64,000 nucleotides of DNA, from assembly GCA_012960305.1 (NCBI GenBank), contig DUBM01000020.1, positions 248,001-312,000 on the forward strand, given 5' to 3'. A program made the position numbers and the translations under genes. Positions 46,144 through 55,548 of this stretch are shown here, in pieces (positions within the stretch are counted from its first letter, which is position 1; each line of letters starts with the position of its first letter). Origin of the DNA: Gammaproteobacteria bacterium (GTDB taxonomy: Bacteria > Pseudomonadota > Gammaproteobacteria > Pseudomonadales > Pseudohongiellaceae). The notes beneath the pieces are model-generated. The model saw only the letters and a list, made by a program, of their open reading frames with translations, did not search any database and had not been told where the DNA came from.

Positions 46144-46896
46144 ATGAAAGGAAGCTTTAACTCAATTTCTAAGTCTCAAGGGGCGCAGGTTCAAGGATCT
46201 AACAAGCAAAGTCGTCGTCTTTTGCTTGGTTTGACTTTTGGGCTCGTCATATCTGCTCCTACTCCCGCTCCTGCGCAATCTGAAGATCCGTGGCGATCTG
46301 CAAATGAAACGGTTTTCGCTTTTAATGATTACTTTGATCAGCTATTAGTGCAGCCAGTAGCATCTATTTACGGAATTTTTATTCCTCGCTTTGCACGCCA
46401 AGGAATCGGAAATATTTTTAGTAACGTTGATGATATTAATGTTTTCGTTAACGCTTTACTGCAGATGAAATTTGATGCTGCTTTGTCAGACTCTGGTAGG
46501 TTTCTTCTAAATTCTACTGTGGGGGTAGTCGGGATATTTGATGTCGCTACTAGGTTGGGATTATTGAAGAATGAGGAGGATTTTGGGCAAACTTTGGGTT
46601 GGTGGGGGGTGGCGCCAGGGCCTTATATTATGTTGCCAGTGTTTGGTGCGAGTAATCTTAGAGACTCCTTCGGTCTGATCTTAGATACATTATTTAATCC
46701 TATTCAATACCAAAGCGATGCATCTATCCGCTTTAGTTTGTTTTTACTAGAGGAGACTGATTCCCGCTCATCAGTATTAGCACTCGATGAGCTGATTACC
46801 GGTAATCGATATCTTTTTGTTAGAGAAGCTTACAATCAACGTAGAGAATACTTAGTAAAAGACGGCGTAATTGAAGATGAATTTGGTGCTTTTTAG
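46144..46896 (+). CDS. mlaA: MlaA/VacJ family phospholipid-trafficking protein without a lipobox Cys
   Basis: Outer-membrane component that removes surface phospholipids for return by the Mla pathway. The 250-residue product has the MlaA core (FNDYFDQLLVQPVASIYG, NIFSNVDDINVFVNALLQ, TVGVVGIFDVATRLGL, DFGQTLGWWGVAPGPYIMLPVFGASNLRDS). The N-terminus has basic residues and a hydrophobic core ending APTPAPAQ-SEDPW, a type I signal peptidase site, with no lipobox cysteine, unlike E. coli MlaA. It could therefore be a periplasmic or ring-inserted non-lipidated form. No mlaFEDCB genes are in the window. Confidence 0.9.
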   Translation: MKGSFNSISKSQGAQVQGSNKQSRRLLLGLTFGLVISAPTPAPAQSEDPWRSANETVFAFNDYFDQLLVQPVASIYGIFIPRFARQGIGNIFSNVDDINVFVNALLQMKFDAALSDSGRFLLNSTVGVVGIFDVATRLGLLKNEEDFGQTLGWWGVAPGPYIMLPVFGASNLRDSFGLILDTLFNPIQYQSDASIRFSLFLLEETDSRSSVLALDELITGNRYLFVREAYNQRREYLVKDGVIEDEFGAF

Positions 46897-46950
46897 GAGA
46901 TTATTCATCGAAAGAATACCTACTAAATCCTTTCTTCCCAAGTTTAAATT

Positions 46951-47409
46951 TTATTTCTCTGAGTTTCGAACATTTAGTTTTGTTCGAATAAAATCGCTGT
47001 GGGAAATATAGATTAATTCTGATACTCGACGGATAAGATGTTCTTCATATTTGTCTAGATCATCATCAGAGAACGCAATTCGCCACATATTTTCGATCAG
47101 CAACATTTTTTTTGGGTAGTCGTAACCGTCATTAATCAGCCTAGTAAATTCATAAAGTGATGTCGCATCGTGGGCTTCTTTCTCTGCTAGTTCTGCAAGC
47201 TCGTTAAGGTCGTCCGCATCTATTTCAAAAGTAGCTTTTAATACTGATAAGAATTCATTTGTCTCACGTTGATCGAGCTCATGATCAGATTTTATAACTT
47301 CAATCAAGAGGGCAGCACAAGCAAGATCCAGACTATTTACGCCAGAACTACGTTCCTCTTTTTCGGGAGTGATTTTGCTTTCAAAGAAATTACGAATGGA
47401 GCGAATCAT
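46951..47409 (-). CDS. TerB-like (tellurite resistance TerB family) protein
   Basis: A 152-residue acidic all-helical cytoplasmic protein. The TerB fold is suggested by LDLACAALLIEVIKSDHELDQRETNEF and the second-half repeat LIENMWRIAFSDDDLDKYEEHLIRRVSELIYISHSDFI, both with the Asp-rich metal-binding turn of the family (SDHELD and SDDDLD). Real tellurite resistance is not implied. It is convergent with mlaA and 82 bp downstream of dusA on the same strand. Confidence 0.85.
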   Translation of the reverse strand: MIRSIRNFFESKITPEKEERSSGVNSLDLACAALLIEVIKSDHELDQRETNEFLSVLKATFEIDADDLNELAELAEKEAHDATSLYEFTRLINDGYDYPKKMLLIENMWRIAFSDDDLDKYEEHLIRRVSELIYISHSDFIRTKLNVRNSEK

Positions 47410-47491
47410 GATTGTCTGCCTTCAAGCTACCGATTTCGAGCTATTGGTTTCCGTGCTGTAGCCTTAAATCGTATTGTTTTTTAAACAGCGG

Positions 47492-48454
47492 TTAGTTTAC
47501 ATAAGCGATTGCATCATGCAAAACATTAATACCCGCATTTTTTTTGTATGCATTCTCACTCAAGTGTCGTCGAAATTGTTTTCCTCCGTTTTCACCTCTA
47601 AACAATCCCAGTAAATGCCTGGTCATGTGACGCAATGGGATCCCTTTGCTTAATTCTGCTTCCATGTAGGGTATGTATTCGTGTAAATGCTCAATCCTTG
47701 TTTTGTTCGGAGAGTTGATATTGAAGATTTTATTATCGACTTCACTTAATATATAGGGGTTCTGATAGGCTTCACGGCCCATCATGACACCATCTACCTT
47801 ATTTAAAATATTTAGTGAAAGGTCGAGATCGGTTACCCCGCCATTAAGTATAATTAAATTATCAGGAAAATTTTCTTTGCAGGCATATACCCGCCTATAA
47901 TTCAGGGGAGGGATTTCTCGATTTTCCTTCGGACTCAGTCCCTTCAGAATTGCTTTGCGGGCATGAATAATAAATGTAGAACAACCAGCACTGGTCACAA
48001 TACCGATGAAATCCAATAGCTCGGCTTCACTGTCTCGGTCATCTATGCCAATTCGACACTTAACTGTAACCGGAATCAATACTTTGTCCTGCATACTGCG
48101 TATGCATTTGGCTACCAATTTAGGTTCTGCCATGAGGCAGGCACCGAACGCTCCAGATTGGACTCTGTCGCTCGGACAACCAACATTCAGATTAATCTCA
48201 TCAAAGCCAGCGTCTTCACCTAAGGCAGCCGCTTCAGCTAGTTCTTGTGGGTCACTGCCACCCAGCTGAAGTGCTACAGGCTGCTCGTAAGGGCTATGCT
48301 GCAGCAAGTAATTTGCGTCGCCATGGTGTAATGCGGCACTCGTCACCATTTCCGTATAGAGCAGCGCTTTCTTGGAAAACTGTCGCAGGAAAACCCTGTC
48401 GTGGCGGTCGGTCCAATCCATCATGGGTGCAACTGAAAATAGATGGCTCATCAT
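47492..48454 (-). CDS. dusA: tRNA-dihydrouridine(20/20a) synthase DusA
   Basis: FMN enzyme that reduces U20/U20a in the tRNA D-loop with NADPH. The 320-residue protein begins SVAPMMDWTDRHDR, the DusA N-terminus, and has NLNVGCPSDRVQSGAFGACLM, with Cys93 as the likely catalytic acid. The phosphate-binding FMN loop is ILNGGVTDLDL and MMGREAYQNPYIL, and the C-terminal HMTRHLLGLFRGENGGKQFRRHLSE is typical. MM start at 48454/48451. It is divergent from gltX. Confidence 0.95.
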   Translation of the reverse strand: MMSHLFSVAPMMDWTDRHDRVFLRQFSKKALLYTEMVTSAALHHGDANYLLQHSPYEQPVALQLGGSDPQELAEAAALGEDAGFDEINLNVGCPSDRVQSGAFGACLMAEPKLVAKCIRSMQDKVLIPVTVKCRIGIDDRDSEAELLDFIGIVTSAGCSTFIIHARKAILKGLSPKENREIPPLNYRRVYACKENFPDNLIILNGGVTDLDLSLNILNKVDGVMMGREAYQNPYILSEVDNKIFNINSPNKTRIEHLHEYIPYMEAELSKGIPLRHMTRHLLGLFRGENGGKQFRRHLSENAYKKNAGINVLHDAIAYVN

Positions 48455-48658
48455 AGGGGGGACGTTTTATCGAATGCATGATTCTAAGTCAAGTTTCTGC
48501 TCTAGAGCACTTATCAATTCTATGCTGCTGGGGTTTATAACGAGCTGTCGTATAATCGCGAGTTGCCGATAACCAAGACTTATATCTGCTAATAAATTCA
48601 GTCTATTGGAAGAGAATCCAATCCTGGCTTCATTTCCATCACATAAGAATCTAAACCG

Positions 48659-50167
48659 ATGTTAGACACCAACATTATTTCAAATCCACCAGTAAGGACA
48701 AGGATTGCTCCTTCGCCAACTGGCGACCCCCACGTCGGTACGGCATATATTGCCCTGTTTAATCGTTGTTTTGCGCATCAGCATGGTGGCCAATTCATAC
48801 TCAGAATCGAAGACACTGACAAGAAACGAAGCACCGAAAGGTCAGAGAAAGACATTTTAGATTCATTACGTTGGTTAGGGTTGCAATGGGATGAAGGGCC
48901 GGGATGTGAGGGGGAATTTGGCCCTTATCGTCAGAGCGAACGCAGTCATATATACAAGTCACATATCAATCAGTTGCTGGCGAAGGATTGCGCATTCCCG
49001 TGTTTCTGCACAGCAGGTAGACTCAATTCTTTGCGCAAAGAGCAGATGGAACAGAAGCAGCAAACGGGCTACGACGGCAAATGCCTTAGTTTTACTAAGG
49101 AAGAGGCAGAATCCAAGATTTCGGCTGGTGAGTCTTACGTGATACGGATAAAGATTCCGGCTGAGGGGGAATGCGAATTCGAGGACAAGCTTCGAGGGCC
49201 AGTTAATATTAGTTGGTCGCAAGTCGATATGCAGGTGCTAGTAAAATCTGATGGCTTACCAACCTATCATTTTGCAAATGTGGTCGATGATCATTTGATG
49301 AAAATAAGTCATGTGATTCGAGGTGAAGAGTGGATCAATTCAACTCCAAAACATTTGCTGCTGTATTCTTATTTTGATTGGGAAGTGCCAGAGTTTTACC
49401 ACATGCCTCTGTTGAGAAATCCCGATAAAAGCAAATTAAGTAAACGTAAAAATCCCACTAGTATTGGTTATTATCAAGCTATGGGATATCTGCCACAGGC
49501 TCTGGTTAACTATCTAGGCATGATGGGTTGGTCTATGCCTTCAGGCGAGGAAAAGTTCAGCCAACAGGAAATGATTGAGAATTTCAATATCGCCAGAGTT
49601 TCATTAGGCGGTCCAATATTTGATATTGAAAAACTCGATTGGCTAAATGGAAAATACATTAGGGAAGATTTAGATGATGATGCCTTTAGAAAACTGTTTT
49701 CTGAGTGGGCATTTAATGACGAAAAGGTTCGTCAAATTGTTCCTCTGATTAAGCAAAGAGTCGAAAGATTTAGTGATGTTGCTAAGATCGGCAGCTTTTT
49801 TGTAAGTGGTGAGTTAGATTTAAATGTCGTAGATTTTGCCAACAAGAATTTAGACACCGACGCAGAGTTAAAAATTCTCCAGTACTCACTTTGGGAATTA
49901 GAAGCGCTGAAGCAATGGGATAGAGAGGCAATTGAATCTTGTCTGCTAAAACTTTGCGCATTGATGGAGCTAAAAATCAGAGATTTCCTTGTTCCTCTGT
50001 TTGTGTCGATAAGTGGCAATGTTGTTTCAACGTCAGTGATTGAATCTATTTTTATATTAAAACTTGATATAACTCGAGCGCGAATTCGAAAAGGTATTGA
50101 GGTTTTAGGCGGCATTTCTAAAAAGCGGGCTAAGTTAATGGAAAAGGAATACCGAGCTTTTTCTTAA
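48659..50167 (+). CDS. gltX: Glutamate-tRNA ligase
   Basis: Class I aminoacyl-tRNA synthetase charging tRNA-Glu (a tRNA-Glu gene is in this window). The 502-residue protein has the HIGH-equivalent PSPTGDPHVGTAY (19-30), the KMSKS-equivalent KLSKR (259-263) and the LRIEDTDKKRS signature. The zinc-binding Cys cluster around CFCTAG (about 115-120) matches the SWIM-like zinc site of bacterial GluRS. ATG at 48659; no strong ribosome site seen. A tRNA-Ala follows downstream. Confidence 0.95.
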   Translation: MLDTNIISNPPVRTRIAPSPTGDPHVGTAYIALFNRCFAHQHGGQFILRIEDTDKKRSTERSEKDILDSLRWLGLQWDEGPGCEGEFGPYRQSERSHIYKSHINQLLAKDCAFPCFCTAGRLNSLRKEQMEQKQQTGYDGKCLSFTKEEAESKISAGESYVIRIKIPAEGECEFEDKLRGPVNISWSQVDMQVLVKSDGLPTYHFANVVDDHLMKISHVIRGEEWINSTPKHLLLYSYFDWEVPEFYHMPLLRNPDKSKLSKRKNPTSIGYYQAMGYLPQALVNYLGMMGWSMPSGEEKFSQQEMIENFNIARVSLGGPIFDIEKLDWLNGKYIREDLDDDAFRKLFSEWAFNDEKVRQIVPLIKQRVERFSDVAKIGSFFVSGELDLNVVDFANKNLDTDAELKILQYSLWELEALKQWDREAIESCLLKLCALMELKIRDFLVPLFVSISGNVVSTSVIESIFILKLDITRARIRKGIEVLGGISKKRAKLMEKEYRAFS

Positions 50168-50248
50168 ATCTTTCCATTAACGGTCATCTTGATTGACAGT
50201 TTAGGTAGCTGTGCATAGAATTCGCAATCCTCGTAACATCCAACTTTT

Positions 50249-50324
50249 GGGGCCTTAGCTCAGCTGGGAGAGCGCGACGCTGGCAGCGTTGAGGTCACCG
50301 GTTCGATCCCGGTAGGCTCCACCA
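50249..50324 (+). tRNA. tRNA-Ala (anticodon GGC)
   Basis: A 76-nt tRNA: acceptor GGGGCCT/AGGCTCC with one G-U pair, D-arm AGCTGGGA, anticodon stem CGACG/CGTTG around loop CTGGCAG, T-loop GGTTCGATCCC, discriminator A and encoded CCA. Confidence 0.97.
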
Positions 50325-50335
50325 ATTTTCTAGAG

Positions 50336-50369
50336 AAAAAACCCTGTACGGTGACGCTCAGGTTTTTTT
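50336..50369. terminator. Bidirectional Rho-independent terminator between tRNA-Ala and gltA
   Basis: AAAAAACC(C)TG pairs with CAGGTTTTTT, with one bulged base; T-runs flank it on both strands (TTTTTTT in plus, TTTTTT in minus). It can end both tRNA-Ala and gltA transcripts. Confidence 0.75.
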
Positions 50370-50393
50370 AACTGGAGTTCATGTTTTAGAGTA

Positions 50394-51680
50394 TTAGTCT
50401 TCTGTCAAGGGATAGTCTCTGGGAGTGTAGCCTTTGTAAAGCTGGCGTGGTCGCCCAATTCGGTAGTTTTCACTCAGCATTTCGTGCCAATGGGCAATCC
50501 AACCAGGAGTTCTTCCGGTCGCAAAAATTACAGTGAATAAGCTAGTAGGAATGCCAATTGCTTTGAGGATAATTCCGGAGTAAAAATCAACGTTAGGGAA
50601 AAGCTTTCTTTCAATGAAGTACTCATCTTCTAACGCAATTTTTTCTAGTTTTCTCGCGATTCTAAATAGTGGGTCGTTTTCACTTCCCAGCTCATCTAAT
50701 ACATCGTCGCAGATTCCGCGTATTACAGTCGCTCGTGGGTCATGGTTTTTATAAACTCTGTGTCCAAAACCCATTAGTCGGAACGGATCATCTTTGTCTT
50801 TCGCACGAACAATGAATTCATCAATCCTGGACTCATCACCAATCTGATCCAGCATCTTTAAAACCGCTTCGTTAGCACCACCATGCGCAGGCCCCCATAA
50901 GGCGGCAATACCAGAAGCTATGCAGGCATATGGGTTAGCACCAGTAGAACCTGCGAGTCTGACTGTTGAGGTTGAGGCATTTTGTTCATGATCAGCATGG
51001 AGAAGGAAAATGGTATCCATTGCTTTTGCGATAACTGGGCTAACTTTTGGTTCTTCGCACGGAGTGCCAAACAGCATGTGAATAAAATTTTCAGCGAACC
51101 CCATGTCATTTTGGGGGTACATAAAGGGTTGGCCAACACCATGTTTGTAGCACATTGCAGCTAGCGTAGGCATCTTTGCTATAACTTTGTGCGCTGCTGC
51201 CATTCGGTGTTCGGGGTTATCGATATCAAGATTGTCGTGATAGAAAGCAGACAGAGCGCCAACAACTCCACAAAGCATTGCCATAGGGTGCGCAGTGCGA
51301 GGGAAACCACGAAAGAATTGATGAATCTGTTCATCTACCATCGTGTGGTAGCGAATACTCATTTCGAAGTTAGCTTTTTCTGTTTGGTTGGGTAATTCTC
51401 CGTTGAGGAGCAGAAAACATGTTTCAAGAAAATTAGATTTCTCAGCCAATTGCTCGATAGGATAACCGCGATGTAGCAAGACGCCTTTGCCGCCATCAAT
51501 AAAGGTAATGTCAGAATCACATGCCGCGGTAGACATGAATCCTGGGTCATAAGTAAAGATGCCGTGGCCAACAAGGCTACTTACATCAACAACATCGGGA
51601 CCAGTACTGCCTGCATAAACGGGTAAATCTATCGGTCCTTCGATCCCGTCAATAGTCAGCTGGGCCTTTTTTTCGCTCAT
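50394..51680 (-). CDS. gltA: Citrate synthase (type II)
   Basis: Condenses oxaloacetate with acetyl-CoA, entry of the TCA cycle. The 428 residues match E. coli GltA (427). Catalytic residues lie in [12 protein letters not shown] (His), [13 protein letters not shown] (His) and NVDFYSG (Asp). The C-terminal [19 protein letters not shown] is typical of the hexameric type. An AGGAG ribosome site precedes the ATG by 6 bases. It is divergent from sdhCDAB with a 479-bp gap, the same arrangement as in Pseudomonas. Confidence 0.98.
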   Translation of the reverse strand: MSEKKAQLTIDGIEGPIDLPVYAGSTGPDVVDVSSLVGHGIFTYDPGFMSTAACDSDITFIDGGKGVLLHRGYPIEQLAEKSNFLETCFLLLNGELPNQTEKANFEMSIRYHTMVDEQIHQFFRGFPRTAHPMAMLCGVVGALSAFYHDNLDIDNPEHRMAAAHKVIAKMPTLAAMCYKHGVGQPFMYPQNDMGFAENFIHMLFGTPCEEPKVSPVIAKAMDTIFLLHADHEQNASTSTVRLAGSTGANPYACIASGIAALWGPAHGGANEAVLKMLDQIGDESRIDEFIVRAKDKDDPFRLMGFGHRVYKNHDPRATVIRGICDDVLDELGSENDPLFRIARKLEKIALEDEYFIERKLFPNVDFYSGIILKAIGIPTSLFTVIFATGRTPGWIAHWHEMLSENYRIGRPRQLYKGYTPRDYPLTED

Positions 51681-52159
51681 GGCAAACTCCTGCGGGTAAT
51701 GTTTATTTCATTTATATATCAGACACATAGCGATATTTATTGCTTGTTATTATGACCGCTGAGTGCCTAAATAGGGACAGACATACTAGGTAAGACACCC
51801 CACTCCTGTCAAACTTTTTGTCTACCCGGTAAGTCTTGCCGCGTACTGAATTAATTTATGGTTAGACTAAGATCTTGTGAATAAATAGAAGGTTGTTTGT
51901 CAGATTGTATTAAACCTGCGTAAAGGGTTTGGCTGTGATTTGCTCGGTGCTTTAGGCCGTTGACAAACCATTGTCATTATCTAGGCTAAGGTTTTGAGAT
52001 TCGTTGAATTAGCAAGTTGATGGGAATATACTTTGCGCCGTTAGAAATCCCTAAATAGTTTAATAATTTCAATTAGTTTGCGAGTTTTCAAGAAATTCGC
52101 AAAGGTGCCAATTTGGCATATTAATTGCGTAATGGACTGACTAATGGAACAGGCTAAAT
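51681..52159. promoter_or_regulatory. Divergent regulatory region between gltA and sdhC
   Basis: 479 bp without an ORF, expected to carry gltA and sdh promoters. A perfect TTGACA lies at 51960-51965, with a weak TAGGCT-like -10 after 16 bp, oriented toward sdhC. I could not find a clear ArcA/Fnr or Fur box. Confidence 0.45.
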
Positions 52160-52534
52160 GTGAAAGATAATAGACCCACAAATATTAATATCCTCACGAT
52201 AAAATTCCCGTTGCCGGCAATATCTTCGATCCTCCACCGCGTCTCCGGTGCTTTTATTTTTGTCGGTATTGCCTTTTTGCTCTACATTCTCGAATTATCT
52301 TTGCGCTCTGAGTCGGGGTTCGCTCTGGTACTAGAGCTTCTCGATCATTTTCTTGTGAAGCTATTTGCATGGGCGATACTCGCCGGGCTTCTTTTTCACT
52401 TGATTGCTGGGTTTAAGCATTTACTCATGGACTTTGGTATTGGTGAAAGTTTCGAGGCGGGCCTTCTGGGTGCTCGTTTGGTGTTTGCGGTTTCGATAAT
52501 CGCAGCGGCAGTAGCAGGGGTTTGGATATGGTAA
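52160..52534 (+). CDS. sdhC: Succinate dehydrogenase cytochrome b556 subunit
   Basis: Membrane anchor that binds heme b and ubiquinone. GTG start at 52160 with an AGG ribosome site. The 124-residue protein has the SILHRVSGAFIF motif and three helices, with the heme His in HLIAGFKHLLMD. It begins the TCA supercluster and overlaps sdhD by 7 bp. Confidence 0.95.
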   Translation: MKDNRPTNINILTIKFPLPAISSILHRVSGAFIFVGIAFLLYILELSLRSESGFALVLELLDHFLVKLFAWAILAGLLFHLIAGFKHLLMDFGIGESFEAGLLGARLVFAVSIIAAAVAGVWIW

Positions 52535-52899
52535 CTAATGTCTCCAACCTTGGGCGCTCTGGCGTTTATGCTTGGGTCGTTCAACGCTCCAGCGCAGTAA
52601 TTCTTCTAGCTTACTCACTTTTTATACTAGGCTGTTTTGTATTCCATCCAGATATGAATTATGAACAGTGGAAGGCGATATTTTTCTCCAATGCCATTCG
52701 AATTTTTAGTCTTATTACGCTATTGGCATTGTGCGGCCACGCCTGGATAGGCATGTGGACGATATCCACGGATTATTTAACTAGTCGCCAAATTGGTTCT
52801 TCAGCAACTTTTTTAAGGTTGGCGTTTCAAACCTTTTGCGTATTGCTAATCCTGATTTATCTAATCTGGGGTATTCAGATTTTCTGGAATATGGAGTGA
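52528..52899 (+). CDS. sdhD: Succinate dehydrogenase hydrophobic membrane anchor subunit
   Basis: The ATG at 52528 gives [23 protein letters not shown], close to the E. coli SdhD N-terminus; a TTG at 52522 would add two residues. The 123-residue product has three membrane helices and [15 protein letters not shown] with the conserved His/Asp/Tyr. It overlaps sdhC and ends 5 bp before sdhA. Confidence 0.95.
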   Translation: MVTNVSNLGRSGVYAWVVQRSSAVILLAYSLFILGCFVFHPDMNYEQWKAIFFSNAIRIFSLITLLALCGHAWIGMWTISTDYLTSRQIGSSATFLRLAFQTFCVLLILIYLIWGIQIFWNME

Positions 52900-52904
52900 G
52901 CAGT

Positions 52905-54668
52905 ATGCGGAGTATTTCATTCGATGCAGTAATTGTTGGGGGTGGTGGTGCAGGCTTGCGCGCAGCTCTGCAGTTATCTCAATCTGGCTACAAAACGGCG
53001 GTGATATCTAAAGTATTTCCGACGAGATCTCACACTGTATCAGCGCAGGGCGGAATAACTTGCGCTATCGCCAGTGACGACCCCGATGATGATTGGCGCT
53101 GGCACATGTACGACACCGTCAAAGGTTCAGATTATATCGGCGATCAAGCCGCTATAGAGTACATGTGCAGCGAAGGCCCTCAAACGGTATTCGAATTGGA
53201 GCATATGGGTTTGCCTTTTTCGAGAACTGAAAATGGACGTATTTATCAACGGCCTTTTGGAGGTCAGTCGAAGGATTTTGGCAAGGGCGGCCAGGCCGCT
53301 AGAACTTGTGCCGCAGCAGACAGAACAGGGCACGCACTCTTACATACGCTTTATCAAGGCAATTTAAAGAATGAGACAGTTTTTTTTAATGAATGGTATG
53401 CGACCGATCTGGTCAAGAATCAAGATGGAGCCATTACTGGTGTAATCGCCATTTGTATTGAGACTGGCGAAGTCGTGGTGGTCAATTGTAAAGCGACAGT
53501 TTTTGCAACCGGAGGTGCGGGAAGGATTTATGCATCTACAACAAATGCGCTTATTAATACTGGCGATGGAGTAGGTATGGCACTGCGTGCCGGCTATCCA
53601 GTCCAAGACATGGAAATGTGGCAATTCCATCCAACTGGTATTTATGGTGCTGGGACATTAGTTACAGAAGGTTGTCGGGGCGAGGGCGGTTATCTTATCA
53701 ACAAAGATGGGGAAAGGTTTATGGAGCGCTATGCTCCAAATGCAAAAGATTTGGCTGGTCGTGATGTTGTTGCTCGATCGATGGTACTAGAAATCCTCGA
53801 AGGGCGTGGTTGTGGAGAGGAAGGTGACCACGTAATGCTTAAGTTGGATCATCTCGGGGAAGAAATATTAAACTCCAAGTTACCGGGCATCTTGGAACTT
53901 TCCCGTACTTTTGCTCATGTAGACCCAGTTAAAGAACCTATTCCGGTTGTACCTACATGCCACTACATGATGGGTGGTATTCCAACTAATGTGAATGGCC
54001 AGGCCCTAGAACTTGACACAGATGGAAAAGATAAAGTGATCCCCGGCTTATTTGCGGTAGGAGAGGTTGCATGTGTTTCCGTTCATGGTGCCAACCGATT
54101 AGGTGGAAATAGCCTTTTAGATTTGGTGGTTTTTGGGCGCGCTGCCGGCAAATATATCGAAGATATGCTGGGACAAGGCTTAGAACAAAGAAAAGCCTCA
54201 GAGACTGATATCGATCAGGCAATGTCTAGACTCCAGCGTCTCAATGATTCATCTAAAGGTGAAAGTGTCGCAGATTTGCGGGCTGAATTACAAAATATTA
54301 TGCAGAATCACTTTGGTGTTTTCCGTAAAGGTGAATATATGCAAGACGGCATCGCGAAACTCAGTGACTTGCGTGGCCGCATTGAAAATCTCCATCTTGA
54401 AGACAAGAGTTCAACATTTAATACTGCGCGTATAGAAGCCCTTGAATTAGGAAATCTTTTTGAGGTTGCAGAAGCAACGGCTATCGCAGCAGAAGCGCGC
54501 AACGAAAGTCGGGGAGCTCATGCGAGAGATGATTTCCGCGATCGCGATGATGAAAATTGGCTTTGCCACTCTATGTATTTCCCAGGCAGCAAAAGTGTTG
54601 GTAAACGAGCAGTTAATTTTACTCCAAAAACGGTTGATACCTTCGAGCCGAAGATTAGAACATATTAG
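52905..54668 (+). CDS. sdhA: Succinate dehydrogenase flavoprotein subunit
   Basis: Catalytic subunit oxidising succinate to fumarate. From ATG 52905 (GGAG ribosome site) it is 587 residues, matching E. coli SdhA (588). [10 protein letters not shown] is the FAD fold; His43 in [10 protein letters not shown] is the covalent FAD ligand. The active-site HPTGIYGAG, the catalytic Arg region GRDVVARSM and [21 protein letters not shown] are intact. A longer frame from 52836 would overlap sdhD and is rejected. Confidence 0.98.
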   Translation: MRSISFDAVIVGGGGAGLRAALQLSQSGYKTAVISKVFPTRSHTVSAQGGITCAIASDDPDDDWRWHMYDTVKGSDYIGDQAAIEYMCSEGPQTVFELEHMGLPFSRTENGRIYQRPFGGQSKDFGKGGQAARTCAAADRTGHALLHTLYQGNLKNETVFFNEWYATDLVKNQDGAITGVIAICIETGEVVVVNCKATVFATGGAGRIYASTTNALINTGDGVGMALRAGYPVQDMEMWQFHPTGIYGAGTLVTEGCRGEGGYLINKDGERFMERYAPNAKDLAGRDVVARSMVLEILEGRGCGEEGDHVMLKLDHLGEEILNSKLPGILELSRTFAHVDPVKEPIPVVPTCHYMMGGIPTNVNGQALELDTDGKDKVIPGLFAVGEVACVSVHGANRLGGNSLLDLVVFGRAAGKYIEDMLGQGLEQRKASETDIDQAMSRLQRLNDSSKGESVADLRAELQNIMQNHFGVFRKGEYMQDGIAKLSDLRGRIENLHLEDKSSTFNTARIEALELGNLFEVAEATAIAAEARNESRGAHARDDFRDRDDENWLCHSMYFPGSKSVGKRAVNFTPKTVDTFEPKIRTY

Positions 54669-54750
54669 TTAATCTTTATGATTAGAACTTACAAAAATTG
54701 AACCTTTGCTGAGCATATAAGCCCATGCAAATAAATACATAAGGTGAATC

Positions 54751-55458
54751 GTGTTAGTCAGCATTTATCGTTATAACCCAGAAACTGATGATAAGCCTCG
54801 GATGCAGGATGTTGAAGTTGAGATTCCAGCAGGCAAAGATCTTATGGTTCTGGACGTGCTTGAGTTAGCTAAACGTCAGGATCAATCAGTCGCCTATCGT
54901 CGATCCTGCCGTGAAGGTGTGTGTGGTTCTGATGGTATGAATATCAACGGGACTAATGGTCTAGCTTGCATCACCCCAATTTCGGAAGTTGTTAAACCGG
55001 GTAAAAAGCTAGTTCTGCGACCTTTGCCTGGTTTGCCTGTTATCCGTGATTTGGTTGTAGATATGTCAATCTTCTACAAGCAGTTTGAGAAAGTAAAACC
55101 TTATTTAATTACTGACACTCCTGCTCCGGTAATGGAGCGCCTGCAGTCACCAGAAGACAGAGAAAAATTAGACGGCCTTTACGAGTGCATTCTTTGTGCC
55201 TGCTGCAGCACCAACTGCCCATCGTTTTGGTGGAATCCAGATAAATTCATTGGTCCGGCAGGATTGTTGCAAGCCTATCGATTTTTAGCCGATAGCAGAG
55301 ACACCGCCACCGTTGAGAGATTGGCTGGTCTTGAAGACCCGTTCAGCGTGTTTCGCTGCAGGGGTATTATGAATTGCGTTGCTGTCTGCCCGAAAGGATT
55401 AAACCCTACGCGAGCAATTGGTCACATCCGTTCGATGTTAATTCGTCACGGTGCATAA
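54751..55458 (+). CDS. sdhB: Succinate dehydrogenase iron-sulfur subunit
   Basis: Carries electrons from FAD to ubiquinone through three clusters. GTG start at 54751 with AAGGTG ribosome site; 235 residues. The 2Fe-2S ligands are Cys53, Cys58, Asp61 and Cys73 (CREGVCGSDG), as in E. coli. The 4Fe-4S and 3Fe-4S motifs are CILCACCSTNCP and RCRGIMNCVAVCPKGLNP. An 82-bp gap separates it from sdhA. Confidence 0.98.
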   Translation: MLVSIYRYNPETDDKPRMQDVEVEIPAGKDLMVLDVLELAKRQDQSVAYRRSCREGVCGSDGMNINGTNGLACITPISEVVKPGKKLVLRPLPGLPVIRDLVVDMSIFYKQFEKVKPYLITDTPAPVMERLQSPEDREKLDGLYECILCACCSTNCPSFWWNPDKFIGPAGLLQAYRFLADSRDTATVERLAGLEDPFSVFRCRGIMNCVAVCPKGLNPTRAIGHIRSMLIRHGA

Positions 55459-55548
55459 GTAAGCACTGATAATAATGCAAGTTCTGGGCTCGGCAGGTGT
55501 AATGGAGTTCTCTGAGAAGAGCAAGGGAAATGTATCAGAGGTAGTGAT

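Noticed and set aside
46951..47409. Tellurite resistance determinant
   Set aside because: Only a lone TerB-like gene is present, with no terZACDE partners; stress or metal role is unspecific.
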